A stretch of DNA of 5,659 nt from an uncultured Sutterella sp. (GCA_905192805.1 CAJJMF010000163.1:1-5659); one strand, 5' to 3'; shown: positions 1 through 5,280, numbered from the stretch's first letter. The notes: generated by a model not told the origin, from the sequence alone. Made by a program: numbers and translations.

Positions 1-1
1 T

Positions 2-28
2 GCCTCCTGATGGGATGAGGGATGAGGC
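2..28 (-). promoter_or_regulatory. Shine-Dalgarno and possible SD-sequestering hairpin of an off-window gene
   Basis: Read on the minus strand, positions 8-3 spell AGGAGG, a perfect Shine-Dalgarno. The start codon would fall just past the window's left edge, so the next gene runs leftward and is not visible. Upstream of it, GCCTC (28-24) is complementary to GAGGC (6-2), which includes most of the SD. A second CCTC (20-17) inside a 7-bp tandem repeat (GGGATGA twice on the plus strand, 12-25) could pair with the same GAGG. The SD is seen directly. That the pairing controls translation is inference. No start codon or protein can be assigned. Confidence 0.5.
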
Positions 29-66
29 TTAATGTCCAACTTTATCCTATTTTTTTTTGGCTAGCT
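29..66 (-). other. AT-rich upstream region of the off-window gene, with A9 tract
   Basis: This stretch lies between the terminator-like repeat of the regulator gene and the SD at the left edge, so it should hold the promoter of the off-window gene. On the minus strand it contains a run of nine A (58-50) followed by TAGGAT (49-44) and TAAAGT (44-39), each matching the sigma70 -10 consensus at four of six positions. No good -35 lies 16-18 nt upstream of either. A TTGACG (80-75) has a five-of-six match but sits 25 nt from TAGGAT. A promoter is likely by position, but the exact elements are not settled. Confidence 0.25.
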
Positions 67-126
67 AAAAACCCCGTCAAGCGACCGTTAGGCGACGGCG
101 CAAAGCCCCTTACCAGCGGGGTTTTT
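67..126 (-). terminator. Inverted-repeat terminator at the end of the Crp/Fnr gene
   Basis: Plus-strand AAAAACCCCG (67-76) and CGGGGTTTTT (117-126) form a perfect 10-bp inverted repeat with a 40-nt loop. The loop holds a second hairpin: GCG(81-83)/CGC(99-101) and CCGT(85-88)/ACGG(95-98) with one bulged base and a 6-nt loop. Either strand ends its stem in five T, so the element could stop transcription in both directions. For the minus-strand regulator the first arm lies inside the last codons and the second after the stop. The long loop is atypical for an intrinsic terminator; the inner hairpin would have to bring the arms together. Confidence 0.55.
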
Positions 127-826
127 CGCCCTCTGGCGCATCCTTCCAATCGTAGATGCCCTCAAAGAGCGCCACGTTAAATTCGCGGTCGTGCCCTTCG
201 CGGCGCAGTAACCCCTCTTTGACCCACTTACTCATCAGGTTCGAGACGCGGGGGCGCGTCAATTCAATCACTTGTCCTAAAACTTCGTCGGTTAACCGAA
301 ACGGCAAGCGACGCCACGCTTCCCCTGGGGCAAAGGGGCCGGCTTCAAGCAACAACACCTTAAGGAGCACCTTGAGGCGATCCTCAGGCGAACGTTTAAA
401 GTTGGACAGCAACCCCTCACTCACGGATTCTTGCTTTTTTAAGACCATCCGTAAACTGAGCGCTTCCAACTCGGGGCGCGAGGCTAAGTATTCACGAAAC
501 GCCACGGGCGAACATTCCACCACGGTGGAATCTAAAATCGCCTTGGTTTCGACGTAGCAGGTCGTTTGCACGAGGGTGGTGAGATCCCCCATCAGACGCC
601 CCGCGGGCAAGAGCGACATGATCGTCGGGCGGCCCGTCAAATCTTCGGCCACGTAGTAGCCACACATTCCATTCATGACAAAAAAGAGACGGTTCGCTTC
701 GCCGCCAAATTTCAGCGTTTCCCCTTTTTTGACCGTACGGCGTTGACCATTGGCTAACATCCAATGCCCGATTTCGACGGGCTCAGTGGGCATCACATAG
801 GGGATGGAGTGAAAAACGAGTCGCAT
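110..826 (-). CDS. Crp/Fnr-family transcriptional regulator
   Basis: A 238-residue protein with the two-domain layout of Crp/Fnr regulators: an N-terminal cyclic-nucleotide-binding-like beta-roll (about residues 20-115), a dimerisation helix (about 118-140) and a C-terminal winged helix-turn-helix (about 145-218). The recognition helix is near 190-202 (TRPRVSNLMSKWV), resembling the usual TRETVSR-type motif of the family. The phosphate-binding cassette region (80-94, GDLTTLVQTTCYVET) lacks the Arg-Ser pair that contacts cAMP in CRP, so cAMP sensing is unlikely. The N-terminal cysteine cluster of FNR is absent; the only cysteines are at 55, 90 and 105. The signal is therefore unknown. The ATG at 826 has AGGAA nine bases upstream. 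The gene sits 168 nt downstream of pepT on the same strand and ends in a terminator-like repeat. Family assignment is firm; orthology to a named regulator is not claimed. Confidence 0.9.
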   Translation of the reverse strand: MRLVFHSIPYVMPTEPVEIGHWMLANGQRRTVKKGETLKFGGEANRLFFVMNGMCGYYVAEDLTGRPTIMSLLPAGRLMGDLTTLVQTTCYVETKAILDSTVVECSPVAFREYLASRPELEALSLRMVLKKQESVSEGLLSNFKRSPEDRLKVLLKVLLLEAGPFAPGEAWRRLPFRLTDEVLGQVIELTRPRVSNLMSKWVKEGLLRREGHDREFNVALFEGIYDWKDAPEGEKPRW

Positions 827-835
827 TGTGTCGGG

Positions 836-840
836 TTCCT
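836..840 (-). promoter_or_regulatory. Ribosome binding site of the Crp/Fnr gene
   Basis: AGGAA on the minus strand, nine bases before the ATG at 826. It is a moderate Shine-Dalgarno match. It supports this start over the next in-frame ATG at codon 12, which would cut into the N-terminal segment. Confidence 0.5.
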
Positions 841-850
841 AAAACGCAAG

Positions 851-867
851 CCATACACCATGTATGG
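851..867. promoter_or_regulatory. 17-bp palindrome in the Crp/Fnr gene leader
   Basis: CCATACACCATGTATGG is a perfect inverted repeat: two 7-bp arms and a 3-bp centre. It lies 25 bp upstream of the regulator's ATG and just downstream of a -10-like TACAAT. As DNA it has the size of a dimer-binding operator, placed where a repressor would block transcription; autoregulation is common in regulator genes. As RNA a 3-nt loop is tight but possible. It does not match the FNR (TTGAT-N4-ATCAA) or CRP (TGTGA-N6-TCACA) consensus. The symmetry is seen; the role is inference. Confidence 0.4.
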
Positions 868-894
868 GAGGGGGATTCGCGAGGAATAGGCCTT

Positions 895-900
895 ATTGTA
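895..900 (-). promoter_or_regulatory. Candidate -10 element for the Crp/Fnr gene
   Basis: TACAAT on the minus strand matches the sigma70 -10 consensus at five of six positions, about 70 bp before the ATG. No recognisable -35 lies 15-18 bp upstream, so if real the promoter would probably need an activator. A start near 888-889 would give a leader of about 62 nt that contains the 851-867 palindrome. Confidence 0.3.
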
Positions 901-950
901 GACGCTCCACTTCAAAAGAAACGCGCTCGCCCCGACGGATGCCGGCTTTC

Positions 951-964
951 TTTGCCTAGATCAA
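951..964. promoter_or_regulatory. Degenerate FNR-like box
   Basis: Plus-strand TTTGC-CTAG-ATCAA has one perfect FNR half-site (ATCAA) and a poor second half (two of five), seven of ten consensus positions in all. Its centre lies about 69 bp upstream of the start predicted from the TACAAT -10, close to positions used by class I activators. Seven of ten can arise by chance, so this is a weak candidate. Confidence 0.2.
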
Positions 965-994
965 ACCCGCTAAGTAGCCTTTACCTAACAAACA

Positions 995-2266
995 CTAGAG
1001 TCGAAAGCCTTTTAAGTGCGTTAATTTGCTCGCACGATGGGTGAGTTCGAGAACCACTTCGTAGGATTTCACCAGGGACTTCACCGGTAAATATTCAAAG
1101 ACGCTGCGCGGATTCATCGCCCCCGTAAAGAGGTTCGGGCAGGGAAGCCCCATTTGCGTTAAGCGGGCGCCATCCGTGCCACCCCGCACGGGGCGCTCCA
1201 CGGGCATCACCCCACAGGACTCCATTGCCACGCGGGCCAAATTAAGAATATCGGGGCATTTCGCGAGCGCATCCTTCATGTTGTAGTACTGATCCTTCAT
1301 ACGGATCGAGCAGACGTTGCGCCCATTACGGTTATAGTCATCTGCGGTCGCCGCTAAACGGCTCTTACGCACTTCAAAGGCGTCGCGGTCATGGTCACGC
1401 ACCAAAATAATGGCGCTCGCCTTTTCGACCGTGCCTTCGATGCGGATTAAATGGAAGTACCCTTGGTAGCCCTCGGTGCGCTCCGGCGTCTGGTCGCGTG
1501 GGAGGCTACGCAAAAAGTCGTTTAAGAGGGTCGACGCGTTGACCATTTTCCCTTTGGCGTTCCCCGGATGTGCCGGTACCCCTTTAAAGGTGATTTTGGC
1601 AATCGCGGCGTTAAAGGTTTCGCTCTCTAAGGCCCCCATTTCGCCCCCATCGATCGTGAAGGCAAAGTCGGCGCCAAATTTCGCTAAGTCAAAGGTTTCG
1701 GTGCCGCGACTGATTTCTTCGTCGGCGGTAAACGCCACCGACAGGGGCCCGTGCGGAATACTGGGGTTTTGTACTAAGGTCTCCAGAACGCTCACAATGA
1801 CGGCCACGCCCGCTTTATCATCGGCCCCTAAGAGCGTTTGCCCATCGGTCACGATGATTTCTTGCCCTTTGTAGCGTAAGAGTTCGGGGTAGTCGTTGGG
1901 GGACAAGACGATTTCGTACTCGCCGTTTAAGACGATCTCATCCCCAATAAAGCGCGCAATACGGTAGTTGACCGGTCCCCCCAACACATCGGGCGAAGTG
2001 TCAATATGGGCAATGAGCCCCAACGTAGGAGACGATTCAAAGCCTGGCGTCGCGGGCAGTTTGGCGTAGACAATCCCTTCGGGGGTGAGGGTGACGTCCT
2101 CAATGCCGAGCGTCTTTAATTCTTCAAAGAGCGCCTTGGCCATGGCCCATTGTCCGGGGGTCGAGGGGTATGTGGGAGAATGACTATCGGCCGTTGTCAC
2201 GATTTGGGTATAGCCCAAAAACCGTTCGACCACACGAGGCCAATGACGAATATCACTCGGTTCCAC
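995..2266 (-). CDS. pepT: Peptidase T (tripeptide aminopeptidase), M20B metallopeptidase
   Basis: A 423-residue cytoplasmic M20B-family protein, slightly longer than E. coli PepT (about 408). PepT removes the N-terminal residue from tripeptides using two zinc ions. Conserved motifs: AHIDTSPD with His87 and Asp89, LGADDKAG with Asp149, ADEE with Glu183/Glu184, IDGGEMG with Asp206, AHPGNAKG with His233, YYNM, RGGTDGARL and GLPCPNLFTG. These map in order onto the E. coli enzyme. The exception is the C-terminal zinc ligand: E. coli reads NYHGKHEF, whereas this protein reads NPRSVFEY, putting Arg387 where the ligand His (E. coli His379) should be. Start: GTG with AAAGGAG five bases upstream. The gene has its own upstream region and is followed by a Crp/Fnr regulator. 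In enteric bacteria pepT is induced by FNR without oxygen; whether that applies here is unknown. The family is certain, normal catalytic activity is not. Confidence 0.93.
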   Translation of the reverse strand: MEPSDIRHWPRVVERFLGYTQIVTTADSHSPTYPSTPGQWAMAKALFEELKTLGIEDVTLTPEGIVYAKLPATPGFESSPTLGLIAHIDTSPDVLGGPVNYRIARFIGDEIVLNGEYEIVLSPNDYPELLRYKGQEIIVTDGQTLLGADDKAGVAVIVSVLETLVQNPSIPHGPLSVAFTADEEISRGTETFDLAKFGADFAFTIDGGEMGALESETFNAAIAKITFKGVPAHPGNAKGKMVNASTLLNDFLRSLPRDQTPERTEGYQGYFHLIRIEGTVEKASAIILVRDHDRDAFEVRKSRLAATADDYNRNGRNVCSIRMKDQYYNMKDALAKCPDILNLARVAMESCGVMPVERPVRGGTDGARLTQMGLPCPNLFTGAMNPRSVFEYLPVKSLVKSYEVVLELTHRASKLTHLKGFRL

Positions 2267-2271
2267 TCCAA

Positions 2272-2278
2272 CTCCTTT
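2272..2278 (-). promoter_or_regulatory. Ribosome binding site fixing the GTG start of pepT
   Basis: AAAGGAG on the minus strand, five bases before the GTG at 2266. It is a near-perfect Shine-Dalgarno and decides the start, because no ATG lies at the N-terminus and the family's conserved region begins within about ten residues. Confidence 0.75.
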
Positions 2279-2355
2279 GTGCGTATCAGGAAGACAAACG
2301 TTCGTTTTTCACAAGCTCGTCGCACGCGATGAGGGTAGCCACGCACGATGCCCCT

Positions 2356-2384
2356 ATTCTCGTCGTCCGCCTCCCGTTTGGCAA
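2356..2384 (-). promoter_or_regulatory. Candidate sigma70 promoter of pepT
   Basis: On the minus strand TTGCCA (2384-2379, five of six to TTGACA) and GAGAAT (2361-2356, four of six to TATAAT) are separated by exactly 17 bp. Transcription would start near 2349, leaving a leader of about 80 nt before pepT. The hexamer CCTATT (2353-2358) and its complement AATAGG (2383-2388) overlap the -10 and -35, 30 bp apart centre to centre. A leader palindrome, AAACG-TT-CGTTT, lies at 2296-2307. The promoter call is by consensus only. Confidence 0.4.
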
Positions 2385-2430
2385 TAGGCGAAACTGACTA
2401 GGTGAGCCGAGGCAACCCCCGAGACCCCTG

Positions 2431-2462
2431 AATCCTACGATCCGAGCGCCCGGCACAGGATT
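2431..2462 (-). other. Hairpin just after pgsA
   Basis: AATCCT (2431-2436) and AGGATT (2457-2462) are perfect complements, with an inner CCG (2442-2444)/CGG (2451-2453). The element starts five bases after the pgsA stop. No T-run follows on the minus strand, so it does not look like a standard intrinsic terminator; it might protect the 3' end of the mRNA or be chance. The rest of the 2267-2467 spacer shows no tRNA genes, although tRNAs follow uvrC-pgsA in E. coli. Confidence 0.3.
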
Positions 2463-2467
2463 GTACG

Positions 2468-3076
2468 CTATTCAAACGTGGATCGCGCGGCGCGCAAATA
2501 CACGTACATCGAATAGATGGTGAGCACCGCGGCAATGTATAAGCAGACCGTGCCGACTAAGGCGATATTGAGTTCCCCGGTAATGAGCCCCGTGTTGATC
2601 ACGATCGGATCCCACCAGAGGAGACTCGGAATCGAGACCATTTGGGTGATCGTTTTGATTTTCCCAAACCAGTTGACTTTCACCTTGCCCGACTCGCCCA
2701 CTTTGGCCATCCATTCGCGTAACGCGGAGACCGTAATTTCGCGGGCAATAATCACCATTGCTAAGAGCATGTCGCAGCGATCGAGCCCCACTAAGGCAAC
2801 GAGCGCCGCGGAGACGATGAGTTTATCGGCGACTGGGTCCAAAAACGCCCCCATGCGGGTCGCCCAGCCGGCGTAACGACGGGCGAGAAAACCGTCAAAC
2901 GCGTCCGTGACGGCGGCAAGGATGAAAAGGATCGACGCCAGCATGTTTTTCTGATGCAGCGTCAACCACGTATCAGGTAGATAAAAGATCCCAATCACAA
3001 ACGGGATCATGACAATACGGCCCCAGGTGAGCACCATCGGCATATTGAGTTTAAACGGGGGTTTGAGCTTTCTCAT
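2468..3076 (-). CDS. pgsA: CDP-diacylglycerol--glycerol-3-phosphate 3-phosphatidyltransferase
   Basis: A 202-residue inner-membrane enzyme making phosphatidylglycerophosphate from CDP-diacylglycerol and glycerol 3-phosphate, the committed step to phosphatidylglycerol and cardiolipin. The CDP-alcohol phosphotransferase signature is complete: Asp58, Asp61-Gly62, Ala65-Arg66, Gly76, Asp80 and Asp84, with nine residues between AR and G where E. coli has eight. Hydrophobic segments fit several membrane helices (about 12-33, 45-57, 85-110, 145-165 and 172-192). Start: the ATG at 3076 aligns with the family N-terminus (FKLNMPMVLTWGRI matches E. coli QFNIPTLLTLFRV). An in-frame GTG at 3139 would add 21 unconserved residues. 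Neither start has a clear Shine-Dalgarno, and the ATG overlaps the stop of a 49-codon upstream frame as ATGA. It follows uvrC, as in enteric and many betaproteobacteria. Leucine codons here are mostly CTC and TTA, with only two CTG in 26. Confidence 0.93.
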   Translation of the reverse strand: MRKLKPPFKLNMPMVLTWGRIVMIPFVIGIFYLPDTWLTLHQKNMLASILFILAAVTDAFDGFLARRYAGWATRMGAFLDPVADKLIVSAALVALVGLDRCDMLLAMVIIAREITVSALREWMAKVGESGKVKVNWFGKIKTITQMVSIPSLLWWDPIVINTGLITGELNIALVGTVCLYIAAVLTIYSMYVYLRAARSTFE

Positions 3077-3222
3077 TCTGATTGTTCGGTTTGTCTCGGG
3101 AGACGCCACGCAACAGGGGGGCGTGCGACGTTCCCACACTTTACACCAATTTGTTCGCTTGTGGACAGCCTCGCGACTCCTCCTTTGGGAGGATCGGCAC
3201 GGCTCTCCTCGGTCTTATTCAT
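3073..3222 (-). CDS. Possible 49-residue leader ORF overlapping pgsA
   Basis: An ATG-started frame of 49 codons (begins MNKTEESRADPPKGG) fills most of the uvrC-pgsA gap and ends in a TGA that overlaps the pgsA ATG as ATGA. I do not recognise the peptide; it is hydrophilic, with one cysteine and no signal or membrane segment. ATGA overlap is the usual geometry for translational coupling, and pgsA has no Shine-Dalgarno of its own, which makes the frame interesting. Against it: no convincing ribosome site precedes its ATG, and that ATG lies inside a candidate -10 (CATAAT), so the promoter and the ORF cannot both be used from the same transcript. It may be chance. Confidence 0.2.
   Translation of the reverse strand: MNKTEESRADPPKGGVARLSTSEQIGVKCGNVARPPVAWRLPRQTEQSE
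3178..3193 (-). other. TCCTCC/GGAGGA hairpin in the pgsA leader
   Basis: A perfect 6-bp stem with a 4-nt loop (minus strand TCCTCC-CAAA-GGAGGA). A further GAGGA at 3210-3206 could pair with the TCCTC instead of the GGAGGA, so two mutually exclusive stems are possible. The 3' arm contains AAAGGAGGA, an excellent Shine-Dalgarno, yet no ATG, GTG or TTG follows at a normal distance. The feature sits about 100 nt upstream of pgsA. No T-run follows, so it is not a terminator. Function unknown. Confidence 0.35.
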
Positions 3223-3250
3223 TATGGCGAAAGCACCCTGCACCTGTCTT
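3221..3250 (-). promoter_or_regulatory. Candidate promoter for pgsA
   Basis: On the minus strand AAGACA (3250-3245, four of six to TTGACA, abutting the uvrC stop codon) and CATAAT (3226-3221, five of six to TATAAT) are 18 bp apart. A start near 3214 would give pgsA a leader of about 138 nt containing the TCCTCC/GGAGGA hairpin. pgsA may also be read through from uvrC. Consensus match only. Confidence 0.3.
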
Positions 3251-5275
3251 TTAGCCGTCTACGCTTTGGTGCAACTGAGCGTAAATTTTCCGCGCGAGCG
3301 TCTCCGAAATCCCATCCACACGGGCGATTTGCTCGGCACTCGCGTTTTTCAATTGTTTCATCCCGCCAAAGTGCCGCAGTAGGCTCGCGCGACGCTTAGG
3401 TCCCACGCCCTCTAAGTCTTCCAATTGGGACGTTTGACGGGTCTTGGAGCGTTTGGCACGCATCCCTGTAATCGCAAAACGGTGCGCTTCGTCACGCACT
3501 TCGGCAATGAGCATTAAGGCGCGCGACATCGTCCCCAACACCAAGGGTTCACGGCGCACCCCATCGATTTCGGGAAAAACAAGGGTCTCGAGCCCCGTTT
3601 TACGCCCTTCCCCTTTGGCCACGCCCACGATCACCGAAAGGTCTAACCCCATCTCGGAAAACACCTGACGGGCCATTTCGACTTGCCCCTTACCCCCGTC
3701 CACGAGCACGATTGTCGGGAGTCGTGCTTCGCCGCGCGTCACGGGTTTGTAGCGACGCTCTAAGACTTGACGCATCGCCGCGTAGTCGTCGCCCGGTTCA
3801 ATCCCGGTGATATTAAAGCGCCGATAGAGCGAGGACTGCATACGGCCTTCTTTATAGACCACGCACGAGGCTTGCGTCGCTTCGCCCTGGGTGTGCGAAA
3901 TGTCAAAGCATTCGATCGAAATCGTCAGCGGATCGCCCCCTTCGGGCTCGATCCCAAGCGCCTCAATTAACTCTTTGAGGCGGGTCATTTGGTTGCCTTC
4001 TTCTTGTAGGTGCCGCAGTAGCGCCAACTTCGCCCCGTCGCGGGCCATTTCTAACCAACGACGACGCGCTTCACGTGGCTCGGTCACGACCGTCACGCGC
4101 CGTTCGGCCCGGGCGCTTAAGCCCTCTTCGAGGCGCTCGACCCACGCGCGACGCGCGTCCCCTTCGAGCCCCTCGGCGTCCACAATCACCACCGTCGGGA
4201 TCGGCACGTCTTCGTAGTGCTGCTCGATATAGGCTTCCAAAATGTCGGTCGCCTCCGGCATCGTGGCCTCCGCACGGGTCGCAATTTTCGGAAACACCGG
4301 GCGATCCCCTAAGTGGCGCCCCCCACGCACCATCGCGAGGTTCACACATGACACCCCGCCCGAAATGGCGCACGAGAGAATATCCGCGTCCACATCGCCC
4401 CCGGTGGTGTCGATCACTTGACGCTCTTGGAGGGTGGTGAGTGCGGCAATACGGTCGCGGTAAACGGCCGCCTCTTCAAAGGCCCAGCGCTCGGAGGCGT
4501 CTAGCATCTTCGCACGGTAGCGCTCGATCACCTCTTGGGTGCGACCTTCTAAAAAGTCAATCGCGCGCTCGACATCCCGCGCATAGTCCGCTTGACTGAT
4601 TTTCCCGACGCAGGGCGCCGTACAGCGGCCAATTTGCCCTAAGAGGCAGGCACGATCACGGTTTTTAAAGACCGAATTCTCGCAGGTCCGTAGCCCAAAG
4701 ACCTTTTGCATGATCTGAATCGAATCGCGCACCGCGCTCGCATTGGGGTAGGGGCCAAAAAAGCGCGAGGCCTTATCCACGCCCCCACGGTAGTAGGAGA
4801 GTCGTGGGAAGGTTTCGGGCCCAAGTTTGATATAGGGGTAACTCTTGTCGTCACGAAACAGAATGTTGTATTTGGGCGAGAGCGTCTTAATGAGGTTATT
4901 TTCGAGAAGTAACGCCTCGGCTTCGCTACGTGTCACGGTCGTCTCTAAGCGCGCAATCTGGCTCACCATAATGGCGATACGGGGCGACAAGCCATGCCCA
5001 CGAAAGTAAGAGAGCACGCGCTTTTTTAAGTCGCGCGCTTTCCCGACATAGAGGCACCGCCCGTCGCGGTCAAAATAGCGATAGCACCCGGGCAGATTAG
5101 GGAGCGTTTTTAAGTCGTTCTCGAGTTTTGCGAGTAGCGCTCCGTCGTCTAAGGGCTCCTCGGGCAACATCACGACCAAGTCGTCGGTGCCAGGGGACGA
5201 TGCCCCGGGCGTGGGGGCGTCCGTGGGGGCCCCCTTCGTCGTCTTTACCGTCGCTTCGTCGTTCGTTCGTTGCAT
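3251..5275 (-). CDS. uvrC: Excinuclease ABC subunit C
   Basis: UvrC is the nuclease of nucleotide excision repair, cutting on both sides of a lesion after UvrA/UvrB recognition. With the ATG at 5275 it has 674 residues (E. coli 610). Domains: GIY-YIG nuclease (about 58-140) with Tyr65, Tyr76, Arg86, Glu125 and Asn137, making the 3' cut; a cysteine cluster at 198, 210, 218 and 222, the region reported to bind an iron-sulphur cluster in the family; a UvrB-binding UVR helix pair (about 240-279); an RNase H-like nuclease with Asp458 (ECFDISHT), Asp526 (VDGGKG) and His598 (DEAHRFAI), making the 5' cut; and tandem helix-hairpin-helix DNA binding (about 618-670). The first 40 or so residues are a Thr/Pro/Ala/Gly-rich extension absent from E. 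coli. Start: ATG has GAGG five bases upstream, whereas a TTG at 5338 would overlap the preceding gene. It lies 28 nt after the SHOCT gene, so an operon is likely. Confidence 0.96.
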   Translation of the reverse strand: MQRTNDEATVKTTKGAPTDAPTPGASSPGTDDLVVMLPEEPLDDGALLAKLENDLKTLPNLPGCYRYFDRDGRCLYVGKARDLKKRVLSYFRGHGLSPRIAIMVSQIARLETTVTRSEAEALLLENNLIKTLSPKYNILFRDDKSYPYIKLGPETFPRLSYYRGGVDKASRFFGPYPNASAVRDSIQIMQKVFGLRTCENSVFKNRDRACLLGQIGRCTAPCVGKISQADYARDVERAIDFLEGRTQEVIERYRAKMLDASERWAFEEAAVYRDRIAALTTLQERQVIDTTGGDVDADILSCAISGGVSCVNLAMVRGGRHLGDRPVFPKIATRAEATMPEATDILEAYIEQHYEDVPIPTVVIVDAEGLEGDARRAWVERLEEGLSARAERRVTVVTEPREARRRWLEMARDGAKLALLRHLQEEGNQMTRLKELIEALGIEPEGGDPLTISIECFDISHTQGEATQASCVVYKEGRMQSSLYRRFNITGIEPGDDYAAMRQVLERRYKPVTRGEARLPTIVLVDGGKGQVEMARQVFSEMGLDLSVIVGVAKGEGRKTGLETLVFPEIDGVRREPLVLGTMSRALMLIAEVRDEAHRFAITGMRAKRSKTRQTSQLEDLEGVGPKRRASLLRHFGGMKQLKNASAEQIARVDGISETLARKIYAQLHQSVDG

Positions 5276-5280
5276 GCCGT

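Noticed and set aside
915..950. Possible intrinsic terminator of pepT (CCGGC/GTCGG stem, then TTTCTTTT)
   Set aside because: The stem is only five pairs with one wobble, and the T-rich stretch starts about ten bases after it, too far for a standard terminator.
826..1044. Plus-strand 72-codon frame starting opposite the regulator's start
   Set aside because: It has no recognisable domain or ribosome site, runs into the 3' end of pepT on the opposite strand, and has spacer-like composition.
2150..2397. Plus-strand frames across the pepT start and spacer
   Set aside because: They overlap the confident N-terminus of pepT antisense, show no family motifs, and overlap each other in different frames.
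2267..2467. tRNA genes after pgsA, expected from the E. coli order
   Set aside because: No T-loop consensus (GGTTCGAATCC-like) or cloverleaf was found on either strand.
3137..3139. GTG at 3139 as the pgsA start
   Set aside because: It adds 21 residues not conserved in the family and has no Shine-Dalgarno; the ATG at 3076 fits the aligned N-terminus.
3155..3170. DnaA-box-like TGTGGACAG
   Set aside because: Two mismatches to the consensus, a single copy, and no cluster or AT-rich unwinding element nearby.
4071..4440. Frames of 100 and 121 codons over the middle of uvrC
   Set aside because: Arg/Pro/Ser-rich translations typical of off-frame reading of GC-rich coding DNA; uvrC is continuous and motif-complete through this region.
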